Positions 1 through 9,025 of a stretch of 64,000 nucleotides of DNA are shown here, in pieces (within the stretch, counting starts at the first letter, position 1; every line of letters begins with the position of its first letter). The notes beneath the pieces are model-generated. The model saw only the letters and a program-made list of their open reading frames with translations. It made no database searches and was not told where the DNA came from. Source of the DNA: UBA1038 sp964481445. GTDB taxonomy: Bacteria; Bacillota; Clostridia; Christensenellales; Aristaeellaceae. The stretch covers positions 1 through 64,000 of the forward strand of contig CAYZTQ010000002.1 in NCBI GenBank assembly GCA_964481445.1, in the 5' to 3' direction. The position numbers were made by a program, and so were the translations under genes.

Positions 1-76
1 GGTGGGCCTTCAGGGACTTGAACCCCGGACCAACCGGTTATGAGCCGGCCGCTCTGACCAACTGAGCTAAAGGCCC
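1..76 (-). tRNA. tRNA with CAT anticodon (probably Ile2, possibly elongator Met), 3' A cut by window edge
   Basis: The reverse strand folds into a standard cloverleaf. The acceptor GGGCCTT pairs with AAGGCCC, the D arm has AGCTCAGTTGGTCAGAGC, the anticodon loop is CTCATAA and the T loop GTTCAAGTC. The CC of an encoded CCA tail is the first base pair of the window, so the last A lies outside. A CAT anticodon can belong to initiator Met, elongator Met or lysidine-modified Ile2. The G-C closed acceptor excludes the initiator. The body resembles Ile2 tRNAs of Bacillota, but this rests on memory of the family and is not decisive. It is the last of three tRNAs read from one promoter. Confidence 0.9.
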
Positions 77-116
77 ATTGCCAGCTCTGATGGGAACAAG
101 CATAGCGGAGAAAAAG

Positions 117-191
117 TGGTGACCCCGAGGGGACTCGAACCCCTGTTACCGCCGTGAAAGGGCGATGTCTTAACCGCTTGACCACGGGGCC
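117..191 (-). tRNA. tRNA-Glu (TTC anticodon)
   Basis: The reverse complement begins GGCCCCGTGGTCAAGCGGTT and ends GGGGTCACCA. The anticodon loop CTTTCAC gives TTC. The acceptor, D, anticodon and T arms all pair, and CCA is encoded. It is the middle gene of the Pro-Glu-CAT tRNA cluster. Confidence 0.97.
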
Positions 192-214
192 ACGGACTTG
201 CCTTCCCCCGGAAA

Positions 215-291
215 TGGTCGGGGTGAAGGGATTTGAACCCCCGGCCCCATGCTCCCAAAGCACGTGCGCTACCAGGCTGCGCTACACCCCG
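215..291 (-). tRNA. tRNA-Pro (TGG anticodon)
   Basis: The reverse complement begins CGGGGTGTAGCGCAGCCTGG and ends CACCCCGACCA with an encoded CCA. The anticodon loop TTTGGGA gives TGG. The acceptor CGGGGTG pairs with CACCCCG. It is the first gene of the tRNA cluster, about 30 nt downstream of a near-consensus promoter. Confidence 0.97.
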
Positions 292-322
292 AAGGTACTG
301 CCGCTCACAAGCGACAGATAGT

Positions 323-351
323 ATATTAACAATTTCAAATAGGCTTGTCAA
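323..351 (-). promoter_or_regulatory. sigma-A promoter of the tRNA cluster
   Basis: On the minus strand TTGACA (346-351) and TAATAT (323-328) are separated by 17 bp. This is a near-perfect housekeeping promoter just upstream of tRNA-Pro, as expected for stable RNA genes. Confidence 0.8.
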
Positions 352-397
352 CATTATTTTTTCTCATATTTTCTCCACCATGTGAATTTGTGTAAAA

Positions 398-426
398 TTG
401 ACAAAAACCCGCCTGTCAACTATCAT
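398..426 (+). promoter_or_regulatory. sigma-A promoter of the ppiB-zapA-mutS2 operon
   Basis: TTGACA (398-403), a 17-bp spacer, then TATCAT (421-426). The start site would fall near 433, leaving a leader of about 30 nt that carries the GGAGGG ribosome site. The -35 also forms an in-frame TTG that could be mistaken for the start of the isomerase. Confidence 0.75.
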
Positions 427-463
427 TACTACGAATTCTGTACAACTAATGGAGGGATTGATG

Positions 464-988
464 ATGGATCAGACAGCCCACCCCCGTTTTACCATTAAAA
501 TGAAATCCGGTGCAGTGATGAAGGGCGAGCTTTACCCGGAAATCGCCCCGCAGTCGGTCGGCAATTTTATTTCCCTTGCGAACAATGGTTTTTATAATGG
601 ATTGACCTTTCACCGTGTCATCCCCGGCTTCATGATTCAGGGCGGCTGCCCCAACGGCAACGGTATGGGCGGCCCCGGTTACTACATCAAAGGAGAATTC
701 GCGCAGAACGGGATTGACAACCCTTTGAAGCACACCTATGGCGTGCTGAGTATGGCCCGAAGCATGCGGAAAGACTCTGCCGGATCCCAGTTCTTCATTA
801 TGACTTCCAATTCCCCCCATTTGGATGGTTCCTACGCCGCCTTTGGCAAGGTACTGGAAGGCATGGAAGAAGCGGACAGAATCGTACAGGTGAATCGCGA
901 CCATAACGACAGGCCGCTCGAGCCCCAGATTATCGAATCCATTACCATTGAAACCGAAGGCAGGGAATACGGTTTTCAGAAGCTGTAA
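464..988 (+). CDS. Cyclophilin-type peptidyl-prolyl cis-trans isomerase
   Basis: A 174-residue single-domain cyclophilin that would catalyse cis-trans isomerisation of proline bonds in the cytoplasm; no signal peptide is seen. Family hallmarks are FHRVIPGFMIQGG, the core SAGSQFFIMT and the F/G-rich AAFGKVLEGMEEADRI near the C-terminus. The start is set at 464 because GGAGGG (451-456) lies 7 nt upstream. The ATG at 461 is only 4 nt away and remains possible. An upstream in-frame TTG at 398 sits inside the -35 element and is rejected. It is the first gene of the operon, with zapA following 9 nt after the stop. Confidence 0.92.
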   Translation: MDQTAHPRFTIKMKSGAVMKGELYPEIAPQSVGNFISLANNGFYNGLTFHRVIPGFMIQGGCPNGNGMGGPGYYIKGEFAQNGIDNPLKHTYGVLSMARSMRKDSAGSQFFIMTSNSPHLDGSYAAFGKVLEGMEEADRIVQVNRDHNDRPLEPQIIESITIETEGREYGFQKL

Positions 989-997
989 GGAGAAAGC

Positions 998-1270
998 GTG
1001 GAAAAGGAAAAACGGGAAGTTCGCATAGCGGGCAGGAGCTATACCCTGTCTTCGGCAGAAACACCTGGGCATATCGACCGAACGGTCAGACTGCTGAATG
1101 CCCGGTTGAATGAGGTCTATGCTCTTTCTTCCCGAATCGATAAAGAGACGGCGGCAATCGCCGCCGCTCTTTCTTTAGCGGACGAATTGATTAAGGCGCA
1201 GGATGACAATACCCGCCTGCGAAAAAACTTGATTCAAAGCAATGAGCGAAAACACGATCAGCAAAGTTGA
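998..1270 (+). CDS. zapA: Cell division protein ZapA
   Basis: A small protein of 90 residues of the ZapA family, which bundles FtsZ filaments and stabilises the Z ring. The N-terminal part KREVRIAGRSYTLSS matches the family's opening strand-turn-strand. The middle and C-terminal part is the expected helical coiled coil (AAIAAALSLADELIKAQDD). It starts with GTG, preceded by AAGGAGAA at 988-994. Its last 29 nt overlap the next gene in another frame. The placement next to a U32 protein and mutS2 is a familiar arrangement in Bacillota, which supports the call. Confidence 0.85.
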   Translation: MEKEKREVRIAGRSYTLSSAETPGHIDRTVRLLNARLNEVYALSSRIDKETAAIAAALSLADELIKAQDDNTRLRKNLIQSNERKHDQQS

Positions 1271-3611
1271 GCTTCTGGCCCCCGCGGGTAGCATGGAGGC
1301 TTTTTATGCCGCCATTCATAATGGGGCGGATGCCGTGTACCTTGGCGCGAGAGCCTTCGGCGCGCGCTCAAGCGCCGGCTTTGATGATCAGGCGCTTCAG
1401 AGCGCAGTTCGTTATGCGCATTTGTACGGCAGAAAAGTGTACGTCACGCTCAATATTCTGATGAAACAGAGCGAGATTTCACAGATTACCGAAATTCTGC
1501 GTTTTCTTGACGCTGCAAAGGTGGATGCGGTTATTGTGCAGGATTTGGGCCTGATGCATTTCATTCGCCGCACTCTTCCCCATCTCCCTGTGCATGCCAG
1601 CACGCAGATGAGCATCCATAACGCCTCCGGCGCGCAGCTGATGCGTCAATATGGCCTGACAAGAGTCGTTCTGGCCAGAGAATGCAGCCTTGAAACCATC
1701 CGCTCCGTCGCTGCGACAGGCATTGAGACAGAGGTATTTGTACACGGCGCTCAATGTGTATCTGTCAGCGGGCAATGTCTGCTTTCCTCACACATCGGCG
1801 GCCGCAGCGGCAACCGCGGAAGATGCGCGCAGCCTTGCCGCACGCAGTTTTCTTACAGAGGCAAAGAAGGCGCCTGGCTTTCTCCAAGGGATCTTTCCCA
1901 GCTTGACCGCCTTGAGGATTTGCTCAACGCGGGAGTCAGCAGCCTGAAAATTGAAGGCAGGCTGAAGCGTCCGGAATATGTAGCGACGGTCACGCGAGTT
2001 TACCGCCAGACTCTTGACAGATGTTTAAACGGCACTCTGTCCCATGCGCTGCCTGTGGAGCGCAAAGCGCTGCTACAGATTTTTAACCGCGGCGGCTTTA
2101 CCGAAGGCTGGGCGTTTGGCAAGGCTGATGCCCTGCAAATCAACCCTGCCCGTGTTTCGCACGAAGGGCTGCCGCTGGGCAAAATCAAAGCAGTCAACAG
2201 GCGGAACGGTTTCTGGCTGGCTCAAATCCAGTTGAATGATACTCTGCACAACGAAGATCATCTTCAGGTTCGGGGAATGCAGGAACAGGAAATGATCTAT
2301 TCCGGCCCTGAGGCCCCTCAGGGAGGCGCAGCGACGCTCAGGCTGCATCAGGACGCAAGAGCAGGCGACAGTGTGTATCGTCTGACTGACGCAAGCCAGC
2401 TGGCGGAAGCCAAAAAGAGTTATGAAAGCGCAATGCCGCCAATCCCCCTTGATATAAAGCTGCGTCTAACGCCTGGCAAGCCCTCCGTTTTATCGCTGTC
2501 CAAAGAAAATCTGCGCCTGACGGTTGAGGGAGAAACGGCGCAGAGTGCGGTGTCTCAGCCTTTGGATCGCGAAGCCGCGCTGAAAGCGATTCAAAAAACC
2601 GGAGACAGCCCTTTCGCTGTCCGTTCCTTTGATTTTGAATGCTCTGCCCCCTGCTTCATGCCGGTTTCAGCGCTCAATGCCCTGCGGCGCGAGGCGCTGG
2701 ATCAGATGAAAGAGCTGATGATTTCCAGTTATTCTCGCCCTGAGTCCGCTCCTTATTCTCCTACAATAAGGCCAACTTATAGTGTGCCAGTGTCGGAAAA
2801 GGATGGGGAAATCTATGTCAGGGGAAGCAGCCTTCATCTTATCGATGAACTCAGGCGCCTTGGGATGAATCATTTTCTCTTCAGCCCTCAGGATTACACG
2901 CAGGATTCTTTGGCGCTTGATTGCCGTCAGCTTGGCCCGCAGGATTACTTTTGTCTACCCAGGCAGCTCAGCGACAAAACGCTTCATTTCCTGACACGGG
3001 TGATTGAAGAAAATCACCTTTCTGTCATGGCAGACAATATCGGCCAGTTGAACGAAAGCTACCCCGCTGCGCTGCTGTCCGGCCCGGGCATCCCCTGCTG
3101 GAACAGAGAAACGGCAGATTTTCTGATGCAGAGAGGCTGCAGCGCCGCAATATTGAGTACTGAGCTTTCCAAAACCGATATTGAATGCCTTGTTTCCGCT
3201 GCGAGACTCAAGACCATTTTGCCCGTCTATGGGCGGGCCATGGTGATGCAGCTGAATCACTGCCCCGAGAGAACGTTCCGCGGCCTCACCGGCAGCCAGA
3301 CGGCTTGCAGGCTCTGCCAGGCGGGAGAAGGAACGCTTGGTCGGCATCTTGAAGACCGTATGGGCGCACGCTTTCCCCTTTTCCCTACGCGTCTTCCAGA
3401 AGGCTGCCTGAACACGCTGCTTTTCCATAAGCCGATGAGCCTCGGGACCAAAGCGATTGGGAACAATTGGCTGCTCGATTTTACAGTGGAAGACGATCAA
3501 ACGATTTTAGAAACCGTCGCCGTCTATTCTTCTCTCCTACGAGGGTGCAGCAAGCAGTTCAACAGCTCTGTGCCTCTGTATGCCGGGCGGTTTGATGAAG
3601 GAGTCCTTTAA
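1242..3611 (+). CDS. U32 family peptidase / RlhA-like protein with C-terminal DUF3656-type region
   Basis: A 789-residue protein. The N-terminal half is a U32 (YegQ/RlhA) barrel: it opens with VELLAPAGSMEAFYAAIHNG and ADAVYLG and has the cysteine cluster HGAQCVSVSGQCLLSS followed by GRCAQPCR, thought to bind a metal or Fe-S cluster. The C-terminal half fits the DUF3656 extension of the long subgroup, whose E. coli member hydroxylates 23S rRNA. Proteolysis is therefore less likely than RNA modification, but the substrate is inferred from family only. The only usable start is the ATG at 1242, inside zapA, with a poor ribosome site, so translation is probably coupled to zapA. It ends directly before mutS2. 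Confidence 0.85.
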   Translation: MSENTISKVELLAPAGSMEAFYAAIHNGADAVYLGARAFGARSSAGFDDQALQSAVRYAHLYGRKVYVTLNILMKQSEISQITEILRFLDAAKVDAVIVQDLGLMHFIRRTLPHLPVHASTQMSIHNASGAQLMRQYGLTRVVLARECSLETIRSVAATGIETEVFVHGAQCVSVSGQCLLSSHIGGRSGNRGRCAQPCRTQFSYRGKEGAWLSPRDLSQLDRLEDLLNAGVSSLKIEGRLKRPEYVATVTRVYRQTLDRCLNGTLSHALPVERKALLQIFNRGGFTEGWAFGKADALQINPARVSHEGLPLGKIKAVNRRNGFWLAQIQLNDTLHNEDHLQVRGMQEQEMIYSGPEAPQGGAATLRLHQDARAGDSVYRLTDASQLAEAKKSYESAMPPIPLDIKLRLTPGKPSVLSLSKENLRLTVEGETAQSAVSQPLDREAALKAIQKTGDSPFAVRSFDFECSAPCFMPVSALNALRREALDQMKELMISSYSRPESAPYSPTIRPTYSVPVSEKDGEIYVRGSSLHLIDELRRLGMNHFLFSPQDYTQDSLALDCRQLGPQDYFCLPRQLSDKTLHFLTRVIEENHLSVMADNIGQLNESYPAALLSGPGIPCWNRETADFLMQRGCSAAILSTELSKTDIECLVSAARLKTILPVYGRAMVMQLNHCPERTFRGLTGSQTACRLCQAGEGTLGRHLEDRMGARFPLFPTRLPEGCLNTLLFHKPMSLGTKAIGNNWLLDFTVEDDQTILETVAVYSSLLRGCSKQFNSSVPLYAGRFDEGVL

Positions 3612-5996
3612 ATGATGCAAAACGAGAACAAAGTGCCGGCGGCGCTTCAGGAAAAAGCGCTGAGGGTGCTCGAATTCACCAAGATACGGGATCAATTGGC
3701 CGAATGCGCCATCACTGAAACCGGCCGTGAAGCCTGCCTTGCTCTTCAACCCTTCGAAACGCTGTCCGAGGCTGTTCACGGCCAGAAAGAAACGCAGGAA
3801 GCCTTCGTTGTATTGACTAACCGCGCTGATCATCCTCTGCGCGTCTTTAAGGATGTCCGTTCCTGGGTGACGTTGTCCGTGAAAGGCGCCGCGCTTTCCC
3901 CCAGAGCGCTACTTGATATCGCGGATTGTCTTCGCGCATCCAGCGCGGCGAAAAACGCCTTGGCTGATGACAATGCGAAAACGCCCATTCTCGCCGGGTT
4001 ATCTTCTGCGCTGACAACAAACTATCCGCTTGAACGCGGTATCAAGGATGCCATTATTTCCGAAGAAGAAATTGCCGATAATGCCAGCCCTCAGCTCGCC
4101 TCGATCAGGCGGCAGATTCGGCTTTGTAACGACCGAATCAAAGAAAAACTGCGCGCGCTGACGCAGAGCTCTTCCTTTTCGAAGTATCTGCAGGAAGCCA
4201 TAGTCACAGTCCGCAACGGGCGCTATGTTATCCCGGTCAGGCAGGAATTCCGGCAGAATGTGCCCGGGCTGATTCATGACCAGTCTTCTACTGGGGCCAC
4301 CCTGTTTATTGAGCCCATGTCTGTCGTGGAAGCGGGAAACGAGCTTAAGCAATGGTCTGTAAAGGAAGAGCAGGAAATTGCCCGCATTCTGGCGGAATTT
4401 TCCGCGCAGGTCGCGCAGAACGCTGACGCGCTGTTTGCCAACATTGATATTCTGACCAAACTCGATTTTATCTTTGCAAAGGGCGCGCTGGCACGGAGAA
4501 TGCACGCAATCGAACCCAAAATGAATGCTCTGGGCAAAATTCGTTTTGTGCGCGCGAGACACCCTCTGCTTGACCCGGAAACCGTTGTTCCCTGTGATCT
4601 CTGGCTGGGAGAGGAATTCACCAGCCTGATTGTGACAGGCCCCAATACAGGCGGCAAGACGGTTACACTGAAAACCATCGGTCTGCTCAGCCTGATGGCG
4701 CAGAGCGGACTGCATCTGCCGGCGGATCTGGGAACCGAAGTGTCTGTTTTCCACAGAGTGTATGCCGATATCGGCGATGAGCAAAGCATCGAGCAATCCC
4801 TTTCTACTTTTTCTTCCCACATGACAAACATTGTCAGCATACTGGAGTGGGTCGACCGGGATGACCTTGTCCTCTTTGATGAATTGGGCGCGGGCACCGA
4901 TCCGACTGAAGGCGCTGCGCTGGCGCAGGCCATTTTGAATTCACTGAAGAAACTTTCGGTACGCACCGTAGCGACCACACATTACAGCGAGCTGAAAGCC
5001 TATGCCCTTTCAACACCGGGCGTTGAAAATGCCAGCGTGGAGTTTGATGTCGCGACGCTTCGCCCGACTTACAGGCTGTCCATTGGCGTGCCAGGAAAAT
5101 CCAACGCCTTTGAAATAGCAAAGCGTCTTGGTCTGACTGAGCGCATCATCTCTTCCGCGAGAGACTTGCTCAGCAAGGAAAGCATCGCGTTTGAGGATGT
5201 CATCGCCAACGCCGAATATCACAGACAGATTGCCGAAAAAGAAAGAACGATCGCGGAAGAAGCGCGAGCCGAAACTGTAAGGTTGAGAAACGAAGCAGAG
5301 GCGCTCTATCAGCGCATACAGAATTCGCGCACGGAAGCCGAAAAGAAGGCGAAGGAAGACGCAAGGCGCATCCTTGCAAGGGCGAAGCGTGAAAGCGCGG
5401 CCATCATTGATGAGCTGAAGCTGCTGAAGAAAAATGGCGGAGACATTGGCCATAGCCTGAATGACCTGCAGAAAAGGCTGCAACACCTTGAAGGCGATAT
5501 GGCCGAAGGCATCGATCTGAATGGGCCGCAGTCCGGCGTGAAAGCAGAGGATCTTTCGATAGGAGAAACAGTTGAAATCCCCCATCTGAACGCCGTGGCG
5601 ACGGTACTGTCTTTGCCTGATGCCAAAGGCGAAGTGATGGTGCAGGCCGGAATTTTGAAGATGAAGGTGCTTCTAAGCCAGCTGAAGCTGTCAAAACCAG
5701 AGAAAAAGGCTAAGACAACAGTATCCGCCAAAACCGGCAGCGCAAGCCGGACGGTTAAAATGGAGTGCGACCTGAGAGGGCTTGCGCTTGACGAAGCGCT
5801 TCTGGAGCTTGACCGTTATCTTGATATGGTCGTTATGTCCGGCCTGCACGAGGTTTCCATCATTCACGGCAAGGGGGCCGGCATACTTCGTTCGGGCATC
5901 CATAAGCATTTGAAGAATCTGCGAATCGTAAAAAGCTTCAGGCTCGGTCAATACGGTGAAGGCGAAGACGGCGTAACAATCGTCGAGCTCAAATAG
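3612..5996 (+). CDS. mutS2: Endonuclease MutS2 / ribosome-collision factor
   Basis: This 794-residue protein has the full MutS2 plan. It comprises a clamp/lever region, an ABC ATPase with Walker A GPNTGGKT (about 343-350) and Walker B LVLFDELGAG (about 419-428), a charged coiled coil (about 510-610), and a C-terminal Smr domain from about residue 719 with the DLRG motif and HGKG at about 752-755. Family members suppress recombination or, in Bacillus, rescue collided ribosomes; the sequence cannot tell which role dominates. AAGGAG at 3598-3603 lies 8 nt before the chosen ATG. It abuts the preceding U32 gene with no spacer, which indicates coupling. Confidence 0.96.
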   Translation: MMQNENKVPAALQEKALRVLEFTKIRDQLAECAITETGREACLALQPFETLSEAVHGQKETQEAFVVLTNRADHPLRVFKDVRSWVTLSVKGAALSPRALLDIADCLRASSAAKNALADDNAKTPILAGLSSALTTNYPLERGIKDAIISEEEIADNASPQLASIRRQIRLCNDRIKEKLRALTQSSSFSKYLQEAIVTVRNGRYVIPVRQEFRQNVPGLIHDQSSTGATLFIEPMSVVEAGNELKQWSVKEEQEIARILAEFSAQVAQNADALFANIDILTKLDFIFAKGALARRMHAIEPKMNALGKIRFVRARHPLLDPETVVPCDLWLGEEFTSLIVTGPNTGGKTVTLKTIGLLSLMAQSGLHLPADLGTEVSVFHRVYADIGDEQSIEQSLSTFSSHMTNIVSILEWVDRDDLVLFDELGAGTDPTEGAALAQAILNSLKKLSVRTVATTHYSELKAYALSTPGVENASVEFDVATLRPTYRLSIGVPGKSNAFEIAKRLGLTERIISSARDLLSKESIAFEDVIANAEYHRQIAEKERTIAEEARAETVRLRNEAEALYQRIQNSRTEAEKKAKEDARRILARAKRESAAIIDELKLLKKNGGDIGHSLNDLQKRLQHLEGDMAEGIDLNGPQSGVKAEDLSIGETVEIPHLNAVATVLSLPDAKGEVMVQAGILKMKVLLSQLKLSKPEKKAKTTVSAKTGSASRTVKMECDLRGLALDEALLELDRYLDMVVMSGLHEVSIIHGKGAGILRSGIHKHLKNLRIVKSFRLGQYGEGEDGVTIVELK

Positions 5997-6008
5997 GAGG
6001 GATAGCAT

Positions 6009-6698
6009 ATGCCCGCAAAACAAACTGTCATGGTTGTGGATGATGATGAAAATATCGCGCAGCTGGTCAGGCTGTATCTTGAAAAGGAAGGCTTTGAGGT
6101 CGTTAATTATCCGAGGGGTGATTCCGCGCTATCAGCATTCAAATCAAATCCTCCCAGCTTAGTCCTGCTTGACATCATGCTGCCGGGTATGGACGGGTGG
6201 CAGGTTTGCCGCGCGATCAGGCAGATTTCAAGCATCCCGATCATCATGCTGTCCGCGAAGGATGAAACCTTCGACAAGGTGCTTGGCCTTGAACTCGGCG
6301 CTGATGATTATGTCACCAAGCCCTTCGATCCCAAGGAACTGACGGCCAGGGTCAAAGCGGTGCTCCGCCGCGGCCAGCCCGAGCAGCAGGGCAATGACAC
6401 CCTGTCCTTCCCCGGGTTGACAATCAGCCTCACGCGGTATGAGGTGCTCTATCAGGGCAAACAGGTGGACATGCCGCCCAAGGAGATTGAGCTTCTTTAC
6501 TTTCTGGCCGCCCACCCCAACACCGTGTTTACAAGGGAGCAGTTGCTTGAAAAAGTCTGGGGCTTTGATTATTTCGGCGACAGCCGCACGGTCGATGTGC
6601 ATGTGAAGAGACTTCGCGAAAAGCTGATAGATTGCGAAGAACTCGGTTGGAACATCCGCACCGTCTGGAGTGTCGGGTATAAATTTGAGGTAAAGTAA
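6009..6698 (+). CDS. OmpR/PhoP-family response regulator
   Basis: A 229-residue regulator. The receiver domain (about 5-118) has the acidic pocket DDD at 11-13, the phospho-acceptor D55 in LLDIMLPG and the conserved K104 in YVTKPF. The C-terminal winged helix (about 128-228) has the OmpR signature FTREQLLEKVWG and RTVDVHVKRLREKL. It should bind DNA as a dimer when phosphorylated by the kinase encoded directly downstream. An AGGAGGG site precedes the ATG, 12 nt after mutS2. The pair resembles PhoP/PhoR or WalR types, but the signal is not recognisable. Confidence 0.95.
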   Translation: MPAKQTVMVVDDDENIAQLVRLYLEKEGFEVVNYPRGDSALSAFKSNPPSLVLLDIMLPGMDGWQVCRAIRQISSIPIIMLSAKDETFDKVLGLELGADDYVTKPFDPKELTARVKAVLRRGQPEQQGNDTLSFPGLTISLTRYEVLYQGKQVDMPPKEIELLYFLAAHPNTVFTREQLLEKVWGFDYFGDSRTVDVHVKRLREKLIDCEELGWNIRTVWSVGYKFEVK

Positions 6699-8168
6699 GT
6701 GGGCCGGCCGACTACATTTTCGCGGCTGATGCTGGTCTTTATCATGGTCATTGCCATTTGCGTCGCCATGCTGACAGGCATCTTTTATGTAACAATGCGC
6801 GATGTGCAGGTACAAAACCGCATGAATGCGCTGAAAGCGCAGGCTTACGATATCGCCTACCTTTCAAGCAATCTGGAAACAAGCCAGATCGAAGCTGCGC
6901 TGGGGCTGCGTACGACCACGAGAAAAATGCTGGCCAATAAGCTTCGCAGCGTATATGACGAATATTCAGCCTACTGTCTGGTAGTAGACAGGAGCGGAAC
7001 AGTGATTTCATATTTCACCTCTATCCTTCAGGAAAACGAGGAACTGCGCTCTTCCTTTGACCCGCTGCATATCGGAAGGCTGCTCAAGAGCGTTTTGCGG
7101 GGAGAAGAAGTCGTCACGCAGGTGCAGACAGCAGGCGGCCCCATGTTTACTGTAGCCGTCCCGCTGATTCGCAACAACAATGTGATGGGCGCTGTATACA
7201 TTCAGACCGCTGCTCAGTTTGTCCGCGCTTCCTATGAAGGGCTGGTTACCAAAGTGGTGCTTGTCGCCCTTGTCAGTGTGCTGATTGCGGCTGTTCTGAT
7301 TTCGCTGTATACCCGTCGGTTTTCAAAACCGCTGCGCGAAATGGCACATACCAGTAGCAGCATGGCCGCCGGAGACTTCAGCAACAGAGTCAGCGAACAG
7401 GGCAGCAAGGAAATCTACGATACAGCGGTGGCATTCAACATTATGGCCGCCAAGCTCAGCCAGACTGAGCAAATGAGACGCGACTTCATCGCCAATCTTT
7501 CACACGAGCTGCGTTCCCCCATGACAAACATTCAGGGATTCATCCAGGGTACGCTTGACGGGACGATTCCCGAGGCAGAAAGCAGACATTATCTTGAAAT
7601 CGTATTGAATGAAACAAAGCGATTGAACAAGCTGGTCAACGGGCTGCTGAGGCTTTCCCGCATCGAGAACAAAGATACCCCCCTTGAAATGAGCAATTTC
7701 GATATCAATGAGCTGATCCGGCTCGTGGTGATTACCAAAATGAATCAGATTGAGGAAAAGAGAATTGATGTGCGCCTGGATTTTGCCGACGAAACTTCCC
7801 TTGTGCGCTGTGACAGGGATCAGATCGAGCAGGTGCTCATCAACCTCCTGGACAACGCCGTCAAGTTTACTCCTGAAGGCGGCTCTGTCCACATCAGCAC
7901 CGAAAATCTGAACGGCAAAACACTTGCCGTTACCGTGCGCGATAACGGCATAGGCGTCCTAAATCAGGATTCTGAGTTTATCTTTGACAGATTTTATAAG
8001 GCCGACAAGTCTCACGCTACAGGCAGCGGTACAGGGCTTGGGCTGTCTATCTCCCGCATGATTATGGAAAAGCACGGGCAGCGCCTCGAACTGCTGGACA
8101 GCGAAGATGGCGCCACTTTCCGTTTTACGCTGGCAAGGGTTCGGGAAAGCGCGGGAGCAGGCAAATGA
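6699..8168 (+). CDS. Membrane sensor histidine kinase
   Basis: A 489-residue kinase, partner of the upstream regulator. TM1 spans about 9-31, followed by an extracytoplasmic region of about 150 residues that looks PAS/Cache-like. TM2 is at about 184-206, then a HAMP linker. The HisKA domain has H269 in NLSHELRSP. The ATPase domain has an N box (INLLDNAVKF), G1 (VRDNGIGV) and G2 (GTGLGLSIS). The GTG start follows the regulator stop with no spacer, and the stop overlaps the ispE start as ATGA. The stimulus is unknown; PhoR- or ResE-like kinases are the nearest description. Confidence 0.95.
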   Translation: MGRPTTFSRLMLVFIMVIAICVAMLTGIFYVTMRDVQVQNRMNALKAQAYDIAYLSSNLETSQIEAALGLRTTTRKMLANKLRSVYDEYSAYCLVVDRSGTVISYFTSILQENEELRSSFDPLHIGRLLKSVLRGEEVVTQVQTAGGPMFTVAVPLIRNNNVMGAVYIQTAAQFVRASYEGLVTKVVLVALVSVLIAAVLISLYTRRFSKPLREMAHTSSSMAAGDFSNRVSEQGSKEIYDTAVAFNIMAAKLSQTEQMRRDFIANLSHELRSPMTNIQGFIQGTLDGTIPEAESRHYLEIVLNETKRLNKLVNGLLRLSRIENKDTPLEMSNFDINELIRLVVITKMNQIEEKRIDVRLDFADETSLVRCDRDQIEQVLINLLDNAVKFTPEGGSVHISTENLNGKTLAVTVRDNGIGVLNQDSEFIFDRFYKADKSHATGSGTGLGLSISRMIMEKHGQRLELLDSEDGATFRFTLARVRESAGAGK

Positions 8169-9025
8169 AGGCAAGGGCTTATGCCAAAATCAACTGGTAT
8201 CTGAATATCCTGGGGAAGCTGTCCAACGGTTATCATCAGCTGGAAATGATTATGCAGCACATCGATCTTTATGATGATTTGGATGTACAGCTGCTGCCGG
8301 ACCGACAATTAAAGCTCAAAATAGAAAATGCAGAATCTCTTGCCGCATCGGAAGATAATCTGATTATCAGAGCCGCAAGGCTTTTGCAAAGCGAAACCGG
8401 GTCGCCGCTCGGCGCATCTATCGTACTGAACAAAAGAATTCCAATGGGGGCAGGGCTTGGCGGGGGCAGCGCGGACGCGGCTGCCGCTCTGATCGCATTA
8501 AATAAGCTGTGGAAATTGAACCGCAGCCTCCATGAATTGCAGCGAATCGGGGTTAGGATCGGCGCGGACATTCCCTACTGCCTTGAATCTCATCCGGCCA
8601 TTGTGTGTGGTATCGGAGAGCAAGTCCGGCCGCTCGAAATTCAAAATGAATGCTGGCTGCTTTTGCTTAAGCCTGAAGCGTCACTGAGCACCAAAGAAGT
8701 CTTTGTACGTTACCGGCATCAAGACAGTGAAAGAGCAGACCTTGAAAGGACTGTCTCCATGCTGAAAACGGGTGAATATAGGTTCCTGCAAAGCTGCTGT
8801 ATCAACAGCCTGCAGACGCCTGCCATAGAACTGCTGCCCCCGATTCAGAATCTGATTCAAATCTTATATAAAAACGGAGCCCATTTCGCTCAGATGAGCG
8901 GCTCAGGCTCAGCGGTATACGGCGTTTTTGCTTCCCGCGAAGAGGCCGAACAGGCCTTTCACAGCGTCGGATGCCCATGTTACCGCATTGTCACTAAAAC
9001 GCTAAGGACTGCTGAAGCGCTGTAA
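8165..9025 (+). CDS. ispE: 4-diphosphocytidyl-2-C-methyl-D-erythritol kinase
   Basis: A 286-residue GHMP kinase that phosphorylates CDP-methylerythritol in the MEP route to isoprenoid precursors. Diagnostic segments are the opening AYAKINWYLNILGK, the ATP-binding PMGAGLGGGSADAAA and the C-terminal GSGSAVYGVF. The start overlaps the kinase stop (ATGA). It is the last gene of the operon. Its final 32 nt overlap the 3' end of the convergent gene at 8994, with no terminator visible. With ispA at 46157 it shows that the cell makes prenyl diphosphates. Confidence 0.96.
   Translation: MKARAYAKINWYLNILGKLSNGYHQLEMIMQHIDLYDDLDVQLLPDRQLKLKIENAESLAASEDNLIIRAARLLQSETGSPLGASIVLNKRIPMGAGLGGGSADAAAALIALNKLWKLNRSLHELQRIGVRIGADIPYCLESHPAIVCGIGEQVRPLEIQNECWLLLLKPEASLSTKEVFVRYRHQDSERADLERTVSMLKTGEYRFLQSCCINSLQTPAIELLPPIQNLIQILYKNGAHFAQMSGSGSAVYGVFASREEAEQAFHSVGCPCYRIVTKTLRTAEAL

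Noticed and set aside
67..354. A 95-codon minus-strand open frame across the start of the window
   Set aside because: It runs through three clear tRNA genes and their promoter; it is a by-product of tRNA sequence.
398..463. A longer N-terminus for the peptidyl-prolyl isomerase starting at TTG 398
   Set aside because: That TTG is the -35 hexamer of a good promoter, and a proper ribosome site lies just before 464.
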